Below are positions 41,027-49,509 of a stretch of 64,000 bases of DNA, piece after piece (the first letter of the stretch is position 1; every line of letters starts with the position of its first letter). Below the pieces are notes generated by a model. The model saw only the letters and a program-made list of their open reading frames with translations, did not search any database and had not been told where the DNA came from. The position numbers and the translations under genes are program-made. The stretch lies in NCBI RefSeq assembly GCF_026340305.1, contig NZ_JAPEPI010000001.1:4278001-4342000 (forward strand), read 5' to 3'. This stretch comes from Streptomyces sp. NBC_01381. Lineage in GTDB: Bacteria; Actinomycetota; Actinomycetes; Streptomycetales; Streptomycetaceae.

Positions 41027-42126
41027 GGGCGGGCCTGCTCGGCGCGGTGGCCGTGGTCCTCCTGGTCACCGGCTGCTCGGCGGCCGGGGCGGCCGGGTCC
41101 GAGGCCCCCGCACCCCGGACGGCGAGCGTCACCCCCTCCGCCCCCGCCCCGGAGCGCACCCCGGACGGCACCCTCCTCGTCGCCGACTTCGACAGTGACA
41201 CCGTCACGTTCGTCGACCCCGAACGCGGGCCCATCGACTCGGTGAAGGTGGGGACCGCGCCGTACGGCCTGGTCGTCGGGGACGACGGCAGGGCATGGGT
41301 CGCGACCGCGGAGGGCGTGGCCGTCGTCGACACCGCGTCGCGCGAACGGCTCGACCGGATCCCGTACGACACCGACACCGGCCCCGTCACGACGGGCGAA
41401 TACCGGGGCGGCGGCATGGGCATCGCGCTCGCGCCGGACGGCGAACGGGTCTACGTCGGCGTCAACGTCCCCGACGCGAAGGGCGTCCTGGAGGTCATCG
41501 ACACCAAGGAGCGCGAGGTCACGGACACGGTTCCGGTCGGCCGCCGCCCCTTCGACGTCGACGTGGCCCGGGACGGCGACGAGGTGTACGCCACCGGCCA
41601 CGACTCCTACGACGTGACCGCCGTACGCGCCGACACCCTCACCCCGCGCCTCCTCGAAGTCGCCCCCTACGGCACCGAGGGCGACCTCGGCTCCTGGCTG
41701 AAGCCGCACTACGCCGTCGTACGCGAGGACGGAAAGCTCGCCCTGCCCTTCGAGGGCGAACGCCTCGCCGTACTCGATCCGCGTACTGGCGACGTCGACA
41801 TCGAACGCATGACGGCCAACACCCACCAGCACGGCGCCGCACTCGCCCCGGACGGCACCCTCCTCGTGGTCGGCACGGGCCCGATCGACGGCTCCGACAA
41901 GGGCCCGTCCCTGACGATCCGCGAGCCCGGCGGCGCAGAACGGGTGATCCCCCTCGACGGCTCGCACGAGGACGTCACCGTCACCGAGGACGGCCGGACG
42001 GCCTACGTCACCGGCGGCTTCACCCGCGACGGCTCCTGGGACGGCATCACCGTCGTCGACCTGGACAGCGGCGACACGCGTCGACTGCCCGCGGGGGTGC
42101 GGCCGTTGGGGATCGCGGTGCTCTGA
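41023..42126 (+). CDS. Beta-propeller lipoprotein (YncE-like)
   Basis: 367 residues. GTG 41023 opens a lipoprotein signal with lipobox VTGC (LLGAVAVVLLVTGCSAAG), a Pro/Ala-rich spacer, and about seven YncE/NHL-like blades (TLLVADFDSDTVTFVDPERG, GMGIALAPDGERVYVGV, RRPFDVDVARDGDEVYATGH). Beta-propellers of this type often bind ligands or DNA at the cell surface; no enzymatic residues are evident. Coupled to the ankyrin gene by a 4-bp overlap. Confidence 0.87.
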   Translation: MRAGLLGAVAVVLLVTGCSAAGAAGSEAPAPRTASVTPSAPAPERTPDGTLLVADFDSDTVTFVDPERGPIDSVKVGTAPYGLVVGDDGRAWVATAEGVAVVDTASRERLDRIPYDTDTGPVTTGEYRGGGMGIALAPDGERVYVGVNVPDAKGVLEVIDTKEREVTDTVPVGRRPFDVDVARDGDEVYATGHDSYDVTAVRADTLTPRLLEVAPYGTEGDLGSWLKPHYAVVREDGKLALPFEGERLAVLDPRTGDVDIERMTANTHQHGAALAPDGTLLVVGTGPIDGSDKGPSLTIREPGGAERVIPLDGSHEDVTVTEDGRTAYVTGGFTRDGSWDGITVVDLDSGDTRRLPAGVRPLGIAVL

Positions 42127-42413
42127 GGCGGGCACGCTGCTCGTCCCCTACGGCCTCCTGACCGCTGTGCTCGCCCTCACCCGGAGCGGCGGCCACACCG
42201 CGTCCTCGATGACGGAGTGGGTGGTGTCTGGTCCGATGGCCTGCTCGCGGTCCGGCATCAGGCGAGTGAGGTGTGCCAATGGCTCAGTCAAATCAGCGTC
42301 GGTTGAGCCAGGGTGCTGATGGATGGTGTGATGGTCCAGTCGATGGCGCTGCGGATTCCGCGGCGCCTTTTTCATGCGGACAGTCGGGCAGGATGCAGAA
42401 GGGGCGGGAAGCA
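42127..42413. other. 287-bp gap with locally lower GC, no convincing gene
   Basis: From about 42260 to 42360 base composition is clearly less GC-rich than the flanks. It holds a 7-bp inverted repeat TGGCTCA/TGAGCCA (42280-42286 and 42304-42310). A 75-codon reading frame on the minus strand (42148-42375) has no recognisable domain and ordinary shadow-like codon use. I cannot assign it; an old insertion scar is possible. Confidence 0.4.
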
Positions 42414-43925
42414 GTGCTGAAGAGGGTGTTCGTGGCGCCGGATCCGGGGCGGGCGCGGTTGCGCTTCGCGTCTCGGGCCGTCCTCGGGGTCGGCCTCGCC
42501 GTGGCCCTCTGCGGTGTGGCCGGACACTCGCTCGTCGCGGCGATCACGGGCGGCCTCGCCGCGCTGCTCGCCCTCTTCACGGTGACCGACGCGACCGTGC
42601 GCGGACAGGCCGTCACCACCGCCCTGCTGCCGGTCGTCGGGTTTCCCGTGCTGGCTCTCGCGGCGGGACTGCATGACGTTCCGGTGGCGCGGGACGTCGC
42701 CTTCCTCGCGGTCATGGGCGCCGGGGTGTACGCGCGGCGGTGGGGGCCGCGCGGGCACTCGCTCGGGGTTTTCGCGTTCATGATGTTCTTCGCGACGCAG
42801 TTCCTGCACACGCGTCCGGGGCAGCTGCCCGAGCTGTTCGCCGCCGTCCTGCTCTCGCTGTGCGCCTCCTCGGCCGTGCGGTTCGGGGTGTGGTGCTACG
42901 AGCGGCGGCAGCCGCCCGCGGCCGTGTCGGCCCCGCCCGGCGGCGAGGGTCTTGCGCGTACGACGACCCGGCAGGCCGTCCAGGCGACGCTCGGCGGGGC
43001 CTTCGCCCTTGGTCTGGGGCAGGTGCTTTCCGACCAGCGCTGGTACTGGGCGGTGGGCGCCACCTGGTGGGTCTTCGTCAACACCGCGTCGAGCGGCGAG
43101 ACGCTGGTGCGCAGCTTCCGGCGGGTCCTCGGCACCGTCATCGGCATCGGCGTCGGCTTCGTCCTCGCGGTGCCGCTGCACGGCGCTCCCGTGCCCTCGG
43201 CGGTCATCGTCGCCGTCAGCGTCTTCGGGATTTTCTACACCGCAGCCGTGTCGTACACGTGGATGATGCTCGCCGTCACCGTGATGGCCGGGGTGCTGTA
43301 CGGCCTGCTCGGGGTCCTGAACCCGGGGCTGCTCGCCCTGCGCGTCGCCGAGACCGGCGTCGGGGCGCTCGGTGCCGTCATCGCCGTGCTCCTCGTCCTG
43401 CCCGTGACCACGCACGCCACCACCAACGCCTGGATCCAGCGCGCCCTGCGCTGTGTGCACGCCTGCACCGCCGAGGCCGCCGCCCGGCTCGCCGGATCCG
43501 AGTCGGCGGACCCCGCCCCGCACGTCGCCGAGCTTGAGCAGCTCCTGGGCAAGGTGCGGTTCTCGCTCGCCCCGCTGGTGCATCCGCTCAGCCCGCTGCG
43601 GGCCCGCAAGGAGCGCGCCCGTCAGGTGCTCGCGCTGCTCGACGACTGTGCCCGCGAGGTGCGCGGCCTCGCCTCGATCGCCGCCGACCCCGAGGCCTCG
43701 CACGACGCGCGCCTCGCTGCCGCGTGCTGGCGTGTGGAGGCTGCGGTGGAGGCGCTGACCGCCCCGGAGCGGATGCTCGGCGGCCACGCTGCTCACCCGG
43801 TGGCCGTGCCGCAGGGCGCCGCCGTCGAGCCGGTGCTCGCCCATCTCCATGGCCTGGAGAAGGCTCTTGCCGAGCTGTCGGGGCCGCTGCACAGCCCGAC
43901 GCGTACGCCGCTGATCGGGGCGTGA
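42414..43925 (+). CDS. FUSC family membrane protein
   Basis: 503 residues with two sets of about six hydrophobic segments: an N-terminal set (SRAVLGVGLAVALCGVAG, VAFLAVMGAGVYARRWGP) and a second FUSC-type set (TTRQAVQATLGGAFALGLGQVLSDQRWYWAVGATWWVFVNTASSGETLVRSFRRVLGTVIG in segments), followed by a cytosolic helical tail. FUSC/AaeB proteins are aromatic-acid or fusaric-acid exporters. GTG 42414 (VLKRVFVAPDPG) is preferred because close relatives begin this way; ATG 42393 is an alternative. Confidence 0.85.
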   Translation: MLKRVFVAPDPGRARLRFASRAVLGVGLAVALCGVAGHSLVAAITGGLAALLALFTVTDATVRGQAVTTALLPVVGFPVLALAAGLHDVPVARDVAFLAVMGAGVYARRWGPRGHSLGVFAFMMFFATQFLHTRPGQLPELFAAVLLSLCASSAVRFGVWCYERRQPPAAVSAPPGGEGLARTTTRQAVQATLGGAFALGLGQVLSDQRWYWAVGATWWVFVNTASSGETLVRSFRRVLGTVIGIGVGFVLAVPLHGAPVPSAVIVAVSVFGIFYTAAVSYTWMMLAVTVMAGVLYGLLGVLNPGLLALRVAETGVGALGAVIAVLLVLPVTTHATTNAWIQRALRCVHACTAEAAARLAGSESADPAPHVAELEQLLGKVRFSLAPLVHPLSPLRARKERARQVLALLDDCAREVRGLASIAADPEASHDARLAAACWRVEAAVEALTAPERMLGGHAAHPVAVPQGAAVEPVLAHLHGLEKALAELSGPLHSPTRTPLIGA

Positions 43926-44269
43926 GGGCTCCGCTGGTTGGGCGGTGACGAAGCTGGGGCTTTCCGTGGCTCGTGGCGGCCGCGGGACGAAGGGGGCTTT
44001 CGGCGGCTCGGCGTCCGCCGGCCGTCTGTGGCTGGTCGCGCAGTTCCCCGCGCCCCTGCGGGGCGCTCAGCCGCGAGCTCTTCGTGCGCCCCCACGCGCC
44101 TGTACTGACCTGCTGCTTCGACCCGCGGCGTGGACAATTCGCCCGGAACTGAGGCACGTTCACCAGGCACATACAGGGTGGATCAGCCCGCCCGAGGGGT
44201 AACTCCGCGGCTAACAGACGCGCGGGCCGTGCGGGAGCGGTCCGTGCCCCGGAGCCGCCTGGGGGTGCC
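43926..44269. other. 344-bp intergenic region with a dispersed Streptomyces hairpin
   Basis: No open gene is supported. The segment 44028-44066 (GTGGCTGGTCGCGCAGTTCC then CCGCGCCCCTGCGGGGCGC) is a sequence I recognise as widely scattered in Streptomyces genomes. It ends in a perfect 7-bp stem GCGCCCC/GGGGCGC (44050-44056 and 44060-44066) with a TGC loop, which may terminate the FUSC transcript. The rest is unremarkable and presumably contains the nitric oxide synthase promoter. Confidence 0.6.
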
Positions 44270-45541
44270 ATGCGGAATTTCCTGCGCAGGACCGGACACG
44301 GGAAGCCCGTCGACGCCGTGGACCACCCGCACCAGCGCGCCGCCGACACGCGGTGTCCCGACGGCGCGGCGGGCCACGAGGAAGGAGCCCCGGGAGCCCC
44401 GCCCGCACCCGGCATCCTGCCGGAACCCGCCCTCCGCCGAGCCGCCGCCGAGTTCATCCGGCTGCACCACGCCGAGGCCGGGCTCGGCGACCCCGCCCCC
44501 CGCATGGCCCGGGTGTTCGCCGAGATCGCGGACACCGGCACCTACCGCCACACCCCGGACGAACTCGTCTTCGGCGCCCGGCTCGCCTGGCGCAACGCCG
44601 CCCGGTGCATCGGGCGCCTCTACTGGCGATCCCTGCGTGTCATCGACCGCAGGGAGCTGACCGGCGCCGATGACGTCGCCGCCGGCGCGGCGGAGCATCT
44701 GCGGGAGGCCGTGCGCGACGGGCGGCGGATCAGGCCCCTCATCACCGTCTTCGCGCCCGACGCTCCGGGGCGTCCGGGGCCGCGCATCTGGAACGAGCAG
44801 CTCATCCGGTACGCGGGGTACGAACGCCCCGGCGGCGGTGTCACCGGCGACCCCCGCAACGTCGGCATCACCGCGCTCGCGCGCCGCCTCGGCTGGCCCG
44901 GCGGCCCCGGCAGCCCCTTCGACGTACTGCCCCTGGTGATCCAGGGAGGCAACGACAAGCCCCGCTGGTTCGTACTGCCGCCCGACGCCGTTCTGGAAGT
45001 CCCGATCGAGCATCCTGAGGACGCGCGGTGGGCGGCGCTCGGACTGCGCTGGCACGCCGTGCCCGCGATCGCCTGCATGTGCCTGGAGATCGGCGGTGTC
45101 TGCTATCCGGCGGCGCCCTTCAACGGCTGGTACATGGGCACCGAGATCGGCGCCCGCAACCTCGCCGACAGCGACCGCTACGACCTCCTGCCGCGCGTCG
45201 CCGAACTGCTCGGCCTCGACACCGGCAGCGACCGCTCGCTCTGGAAGGACCGCGCCCTCGTCGAGCTCAACCGCGCCGTGCTGCACTCCTTCGACCGGGC
45301 GGGCGTCACCATGACCGACCACCACACCGAGTCCCGCCGCTTCCTGACCCACCTGGGCCGCGAGGAGCGCAAGGGCAGGACCGTGGGCGCCGACTGGTCG
45401 TGGATCGTGCCGCCGCTGTCCGGCAGCGCGACGCCCGTGTTCCACCGCACGTACGACACCGTGGAACGGCACCCCGCCTACGTCCACCACCCGGAGGCAC
45501 TCGCCCGGACGCGCGGCGAATCAGGCGACGTCTTGGTCTAG
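44270..45541 (+). CDS. nos: Bacterial nitric oxide synthase oxygenase
   Basis: 423 residues, catalytic oxygenase domain only, which makes NO and citrulline from L-arginine. Haem thiolate in WRNAARCIGR (C113); arginine and pterin site in PAIACMCLEIGGVCYPAAPFNGWYMGTEIGARN region, with WYMGTEIGARNL diagnostic. No fused reductase, so electrons come from a separate partner. Residues 1-50 are a low-complexity extension beyond the usual start. In plant-pathogenic Streptomyces NOS sits with the nitrating P450 TxtE; no such gene is here. ATG 44270 has a weak G-rich ribosome site. Confidence 0.93.
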   Translation: MRNFLRRTGHGKPVDAVDHPHQRAADTRCPDGAAGHEEGAPGAPPAPGILPEPALRRAAAEFIRLHHAEAGLGDPAPRMARVFAEIADTGTYRHTPDELVFGARLAWRNAARCIGRLYWRSLRVIDRRELTGADDVAAGAAEHLREAVRDGRRIRPLITVFAPDAPGRPGPRIWNEQLIRYAGYERPGGGVTGDPRNVGITALARRLGWPGGPGSPFDVLPLVIQGGNDKPRWFVLPPDAVLEVPIEHPEDARWAALGLRWHAVPAIACMCLEIGGVCYPAAPFNGWYMGTEIGARNLADSDRYDLLPRVAELLGLDTGSDRSLWKDRALVELNRAVLHSFDRAGVTMTDHHTESRRFLTHLGREERKGRTVGADWSWIVPPLSGSATPVFHRTYDTVERHPAYVHHPEALARTRGESGDVLV

Positions 45542-45614
45542 ACCGACTGCTAGCGTCGGCCGCAGCAGCGCCGCCCACGTGGCCGCGGCGCTCTCCGGTC
45601 GAGAGGGGAACGCA

Positions 45615-46670
45615 GTGGTGGGCAGGCACGGCGACAGTCAGCGGGCGTACATCGGCTCCTTCACGGCGGCGGGCGGGCCCGGCATCCTCACGGCCGCCGT
45701 GGACGCGGACAGCGGCGCGCTGACCGTCCTCAGCGCCACGGACTCCCTCCCCGATCCCTCCTACCTCGCGCTGTCGCCCGCCGGCGACACCCTGTACGCC
45801 GTCAGCGAGACCTCCGACGGCGCCGTCGCCGCCTTCCGCGTGGACGGCGACAAGCCCGAGCGGACCGGACCCCAGGTCCTCGTCGACGCCGCGGCGCCCA
45901 CCCATCTCGCCCTGGTCAGGGACCACGTCCTCACCGCGAACTACGGCTCCGGCAGTGTCACCGTCGTGCCCGTGCGCCCTGACGGAACGCTCGCTCCCGC
46001 CCTCTCCGACGTCTTGCGGCATGCCGGCTCCGGGCCCCACCCGCAGCGCCAGCAGGGCCCGCACGCCCACGAGGTGCTGCCCGATCCGAGCGGCCGCTGG
46101 GTGGTGAGCGTGGACCTCGGCACCGACTCGGTACGCGTCTGCGCGCTCACCGGCGAAGGCGGCCTCACCCTCCACCGCGAGTTCGCGCTGCGGCCCGGCT
46201 CCGGCCCCCGCCATCTCGCCTTCCACCCGCGCGGCGACCGTGCGTACGTCCTCAACGAACTCGCTCCCACCGTCACCATCTGCGCCTGGGACGCCGCCGA
46301 CGGCGCGCTCAAGCCGCTCGGCGAGGCGGCCGTGCTGCCGGGACCCGCGGACGGCGACGGCGAGGCCCACCCCTCCGAGGTCGTCGTCGCGCCCGACGGC
46401 CGGTTCCTGTGGACCGCGACCCGCGGCCAGGACGTCATCTCGGTGCTCGCGCTCGACGAGGCGGGCGAGCGGCCGCGGCTCACGGCCACCGTGCCGTGCG
46501 GCGGCCACTGGCCGCGTGACCTGGCCATCGACCCGTCGGGGAGGTTCCTGTACGTGGCCAACGAGCGGTCCGGCGACGTGACCTGGTTCGCGATCGACCG
46601 GGAGACGGGCATCCCGCGGCGCGCGGGGTCGATCGAGGCTCCTGCCGCGTCCTGCGTGATCTTCGGCTGA
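45615..46670 (+). CDS. Lactonase-fold beta-propeller protein (6-phosphogluconolactonase-like, YbhE type)
   Basis: 351 residues of the seven-bladed Pgl/lactonase family: RAYIGSFTAAGGPGILTAAV, SYLALSPAGDTLYAVSE, GPHAHEVLPDPSGRWVVSVDLGTDSVRV, PRHLAFHPRGDRAYVLNELAPTVTI, WPRDLAIDPSGRFLYVANERSGDVTWF. The HAHE region matches the lactonase active site. There is no signal peptide. GTG 45615 follows GAGAGGGGAA; 45618 is possible. A perfect 21-bp-stem terminator follows. Confidence 0.85.
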   Translation: MVGRHGDSQRAYIGSFTAAGGPGILTAAVDADSGALTVLSATDSLPDPSYLALSPAGDTLYAVSETSDGAVAAFRVDGDKPERTGPQVLVDAAAPTHLALVRDHVLTANYGSGSVTVVPVRPDGTLAPALSDVLRHAGSGPHPQRQQGPHAHEVLPDPSGRWVVSVDLGTDSVRVCALTGEGGLTLHREFALRPGSGPRHLAFHPRGDRAYVLNELAPTVTICAWDAADGALKPLGEAAVLPGPADGDGEAHPSEVVVAPDGRFLWTATRGQDVISVLALDEAGERPRLTATVPCGGHWPRDLAIDPSGRFLYVANERSGDVTWFAIDRETGIPRRAGSIEAPAASCVIFG

Positions 46671-46686
46671 GCCACCGCTCCTGCGG

Positions 46687-46734
46687 TACGCCGATGGGCC
46701 CGCCCCCAGGTCAGGGGGCGGGCCCATCGGCGTA
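46687..46734. terminator. Bidirectional terminator with perfect 21-bp stem
   Basis: Arms 46687-46707 and 46714-46734 (TACGCCGATGGGCCCGCCCC plus C on the left) are fully complementary with a 6-nt loop AGGTCA. It lies between the convergent lactonase-like and CbiX-like genes. There is no U-tract, common for actinobacterial terminators. Confidence 0.85.
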
Positions 46735-46763
46735 ACGGCATCAGACCCGTATGCGCGGCGCGG

Positions 46764-47708
46764 TCAGTGGACCGGCGCGCCCGACGGCTGCTGCGGGGCG
46801 ATGCCCAGCGCCGTCGCGTACTTGGAGAGCGCCAGCTTGCCGATCGCCGGGTAGGCGCCGAGCGACTCGGCGACGGAGCAGCCCGCCTCCTTGGCGGCGT
46901 CATCGAGGAGGCTCGCGTCGATCTCCGGGCCGATCAGGTACGGGGCGAGCGCCAGCTGGGTGGAGCCGGAGCCGCGCAGCTGCTCGGCGGTCGCCGCGAT
47001 GGCGCCCTCCTGGTCGAGCGCGGCGGCCATCACCGGCACCGCGAGACGGGCCGCGAGCAACATGCCGGTGATCCCGGCGGCCTGCACGGCCTCCTCGCCG
47101 CCGACCGTGGCGAGGACGATGCCGTCCGCCGCGGTCGCCACCGTGAACAGCCGGGCGCGGTCGGCGCGGGCCAGACCGGCCTCCGAGAGGCGCACGTGCA
47201 GCGCCTCGGCGAGCAGCGGGTGCGGGCCGAGCACGTCGGTCAGCTCGGCGGGCGCGCGGCTGTCCATCACGGCCTGCCGCACGCGCCGCATCAGCGCGTT
47301 GTCGGGGCCCGCGAGGAGCGGCACCACGACGGCGACGGGGCCGTCGGGCTCGGCGACCTCCGCACCAGCGGCGCGCGCCTGCTCATGGCGGGCGGTGCGC
47401 TCGGTGGAGGCGTGCGCGAGCACGGACTGCAGCGAGGGGAACTCCGGGAACGAGGTGGTCGTCGCGTCCTCGGTGCCGTCGAGATACCCGATGCGGGCGT
47501 CGAGACCGGGCAGCTCGGAGCGGGCGATGCTCACGACCTCCTCGGCGAGGCTGCGCGTGGCGGTGCTGGGTACGCCCGGTACGGCGAGGACGAGCGCGGG
47601 CGCGTTCTCGGGAGCCGCCACGGGCTCCGGGCGGCGGTGCCGACCGGGCTGGCGGGGTCGCGGCATTCGTACGGGCAGGCCTGATGCGGGCCCGGTGGGG
47701 GAGCTCAT
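46764..47708 (-). CDS. CbiX/sirohydrochlorin chelatase-like protein lacking metal-binding His
   Basis: 314 residues with the two-lobed type II chelatase pattern (LVLAVPGVPSTATRSLAEEVVSIAR, VAVVVPLLAGPDNALMRRVRQAV, ALAPYLIGPEID). In functional CbiX/SirB the first strand ends in AHGSR and the VVVPLLL strand is followed by a second His. Both are replaced here (VPGVPS and LAGPDN), so cobalt or iron insertion is doubtful. ATG 47708. A 7-bp hairpin CCTGCAC/GTGCAGG (47735-47760) lies in its leader. A -35-like TTGACC (47807-47802) overlaps the kinase stop. Confidence 0.75.
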   Translation of the reverse strand: MSSPTGPASGLPVRMPRPRQPGRHRRPEPVAAPENAPALVLAVPGVPSTATRSLAEEVVSIARSELPGLDARIGYLDGTEDATTTSFPEFPSLQSVLAHASTERTARHEQARAAGAEVAEPDGPVAVVVPLLAGPDNALMRRVRQAVMDSRAPAELTDVLGPHPLLAEALHVRLSEAGLARADRARLFTVATAADGIVLATVGGEEAVQAAGITGMLLAARLAVPVMAAALDQEGAIAATAEQLRGSGSTQLALAPYLIGPEIDASLLDDAAKEAGCSVAESLGAYPAIGKLALSKYATALGIAPQQPSGAPVH

Positions 47709-47734
47709 GGCCCCGCATGCTACTGGTCTCCGGG

Positions 47735-47760
47735 CCTGCACTGTTCGGGGAGGGTGCAGG
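47735..47760. other. 7-bp hairpin in the leader of the CbiX-like gene
   Basis: CCTGCAC (47735-47741) and GTGCAGG (47754-47760) pair across a 12-nt loop, 27 bp upstream of the CbiX-like start. It may be a terminator of the upstream kinase transcript or part of the leader; no cobalamin riboswitch elements were seen. Confidence 0.35.
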
Positions 47761-47803
47761 TGGGCGGTATACGTCCACTTTTGTCTGATGAGTTACGTAG
47801 AGG

Positions 47804-48802
47804 TCAACTGTCGCCCTCTGTGTGCACGGTGAGCATGCGCGGATCGAGCGGCAGCCGGAGCTTGTCCGCGGCGAGGTCGGCGGCGATGCGCACCGCGCCG
47901 TCCAGCGGGTCACCGGCGGCCGTGACCAGGCGTGCGGAGGGCAGTTGCTCCGCGAGCTCGGCGCGCAGCGGCGTCAGGAGCGGCTCGCCCATCTTGAACA
48001 GGCCGCCGGTCAGGGCGACTTCGCGGACCGTGCCCGCAGCGGGCGGCGGGCAGGCGGCCGCCGCTGTCTCTGCGATGTGCGCGGCCGCCGCGCGCAGGAT
48101 GCCCGCCGCGACGGGGTCGTCCGGTGCGCAGCGCGCCACTTCGGGCGCGAAGGAGGCGAGCACGGCGGGCCGGTCCGTACGCGGGTAGAGCTGTCCCGGC
48201 AGTCCGGACAGCGGGCCGAACAGTTCCTCGGCGCGGGCCCGCAGCGCGGCCGAGCCGCCGCGCCGCCCGTCGAACGCCCGCATCGCCGCTTCGAGCCCCG
48301 CCCGGCCGATCCACGCGCCGCCGCCGCAGTCCCCGAGCAGATGCCCCCAGCCGTCGGCCCGCCGCCAGGACGCCAGGTCCGTGCCGATCGCGATCATGCC
48401 GGTGCCCGCGGCGACGACCGCGCCGGGCCGGTCGCCGAGCGCTCCGGCGTACGCGGTGACGGCGTCCGCGGCCAGCGCCACGCGGCGTACGCCGAGGGAC
48501 TGGCGCAGGGCGGACGGCAGTTCGGCGCGAAGGTCCTCGCCGAGGGTCGCCATGCCCGTGGCGCCGACCGCGACGGCGCAGAGGCTGCCGCCGCCGGCCT
48601 GTTCCAGCAACTCCTTTGCCATGGGCAGCAGTTGCTCAAGCAGGTGCGAGGCCTCGATGCCACGGGGTCCGGTCCGCACCGGCTCCTTGGAGCTCAGCGT
48701 GACGGGCGGCACCGCGCCGTCCGGCACGGCGATGCCCGCCCGCAGTCCCGAACCCCCGGAGTCCACACCGAGGACGTAGGACCCCGCACCGGGATCCGTC
48801 AC
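47804..48802 (-). CDS. BadF/BadG/BcrA/BcrD-family ATPase (N-acetylglucosamine kinase-like)
   Basis: 332 residues of the ASKHA sugar-kinase fold: phosphate-1 motif LGVDSGGSGLRAGIA (about 11-25), AVVAAGTGMIAIG (phosphate-2), DGWGHLLGDCGGGAWIGRAGLEAAMRAFDGR and adenosine motif VALTGGLFKMGEPL. This arrangement matches eukaryotic-type GlcNAc kinases and bacterial BadF proteins. GTG 48802 overlaps the uracil-DNA glycosylase stop as GTGA, so the two are translationally coupled, with no evident functional link. Confidence 0.85.
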   Translation of the reverse strand: MTDPGAGSYVLGVDSGGSGLRAGIAVPDGAVPPVTLSSKEPVRTGPRGIEASHLLEQLLPMAKELLEQAGGGSLCAVAVGATGMATLGEDLRAELPSALRQSLGVRRVALAADAVTAYAGALGDRPGAVVAAGTGMIAIGTDLASWRRADGWGHLLGDCGGGAWIGRAGLEAAMRAFDGRRGGSAALRARAEELFGPLSGLPGQLYPRTDRPAVLASFAPEVARCAPDDPVAAGILRAAAAHIAETAAAACPPPAAGTVREVALTGGLFKMGEPLLTPLRAELAEQLPSARLVTAAGDPLDGAVRIAADLAADKLRLPLDPRMLTVHTEGDS

Positions 48803-49476
48803 GGCAGCCGCCAGTCCACCGGCTGTGCGCCCTGCTGGACCAGCAGGTCATTGGCCCTGCTGAAGGGGCGCGAGCCGAAGAAGCCGCGGTCCGCCGACAT
48901 GGGTGAGGGGTGCGAGGACTCCACGGAGGGCAGCGGGCCGAGCAGCGGCCGCAGATTGCGGGCGTCACGTCCCCACAGGATGGAGACGAGGGGCCGCCCG
49001 CGCGCGGCGAGCGCCTTGATGGCCTGCTCGGTGACCTCCTCCCAGCCCTTGCCCCGGTGTGCAGCCGGGCGTCCGGGTGCCGTGGTGAGCGCCTTGTTGA
49101 GCAGCAGGACGCCCTGCCGCGTCCACGGCGTGAGGTCGCCGTTCGACGGCGGCGGGAGTCCCAGGTCGCTGCCCATCTCGCGGTAGATGTTGATGAGGCT
49201 GCCGGGCAGCGGACGCACCTCGGGCGCGACGGAGAACGAAAGGCCCACCGCGTGCCCCGGTGTCGGGTAGGGGTCCTGGCCGACGATCAGCACCCGCACC
49301 TCGTCGAAGGGCTGTTGGAACGCGCGGAGCACGTTCGGCCCTGACGGGAGGTAGGTGCGTCCCGCGGCGATCTCAGCGCGCAGGAAGCCGCCCATCTCGG
49401 TGATCTTTCCGGCGACGGGTTCGAGGGCCTTCGCCCAGCCCGCCTCGACGATTTCATGCAAGGGTCGTGGTGCCAC
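48799..49476 (-). CDS. ung: Uracil-DNA glycosylase, family 1
   Basis: 225 residues removing uracil from DNA. Water-activating motif VLIVGQDPYPTPGHAVGLSF (D68), the uracil-specificity region LLLNKALTTAPGRPAAHRGKGWE, and HPSPMSADRGFFGSRPFSRAN near the C-terminus are all intact. Start GTG 49476. It is first in a pair with the BadF-type kinase (4-bp overlap). Confidence 0.95.
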   Translation of the reverse strand: MAPRPLHEIVEAGWAKALEPVAGKITEMGGFLRAEIAAGRTYLPSGPNVLRAFQQPFDEVRVLIVGQDPYPTPGHAVGLSFSVAPEVRPLPGSLINIYREMGSDLGLPPPSNGDLTPWTRQGVLLLNKALTTAPGRPAAHRGKGWEEVTEQAIKALAARGRPLVSILWGRDARNLRPLLGPLPSVESSHPSPMSADRGFFGSRPFSRANDLLVQQGAQPVDWRLP

Positions 49477-49509
49477 GGCGTCACCCTACTGCCGTAACGG
49501 GGGCGTCGA

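Noticed and set aside
42148..42375. Small protein on the minus strand (75 codons)
   Set aside because: No ribosome site, no domain, no coupling to neighbours; listed only as an unassigned gap.
44270..46670. Thaxtomin-type gene cluster
   Set aside because: NOS is present but no TxtE P450, nonribosomal synthetase or transporter follows.
47709..47803. Cobalamin riboswitch before the CbiX-like gene
   Set aside because: No B12 box and far too short; only a simple hairpin.
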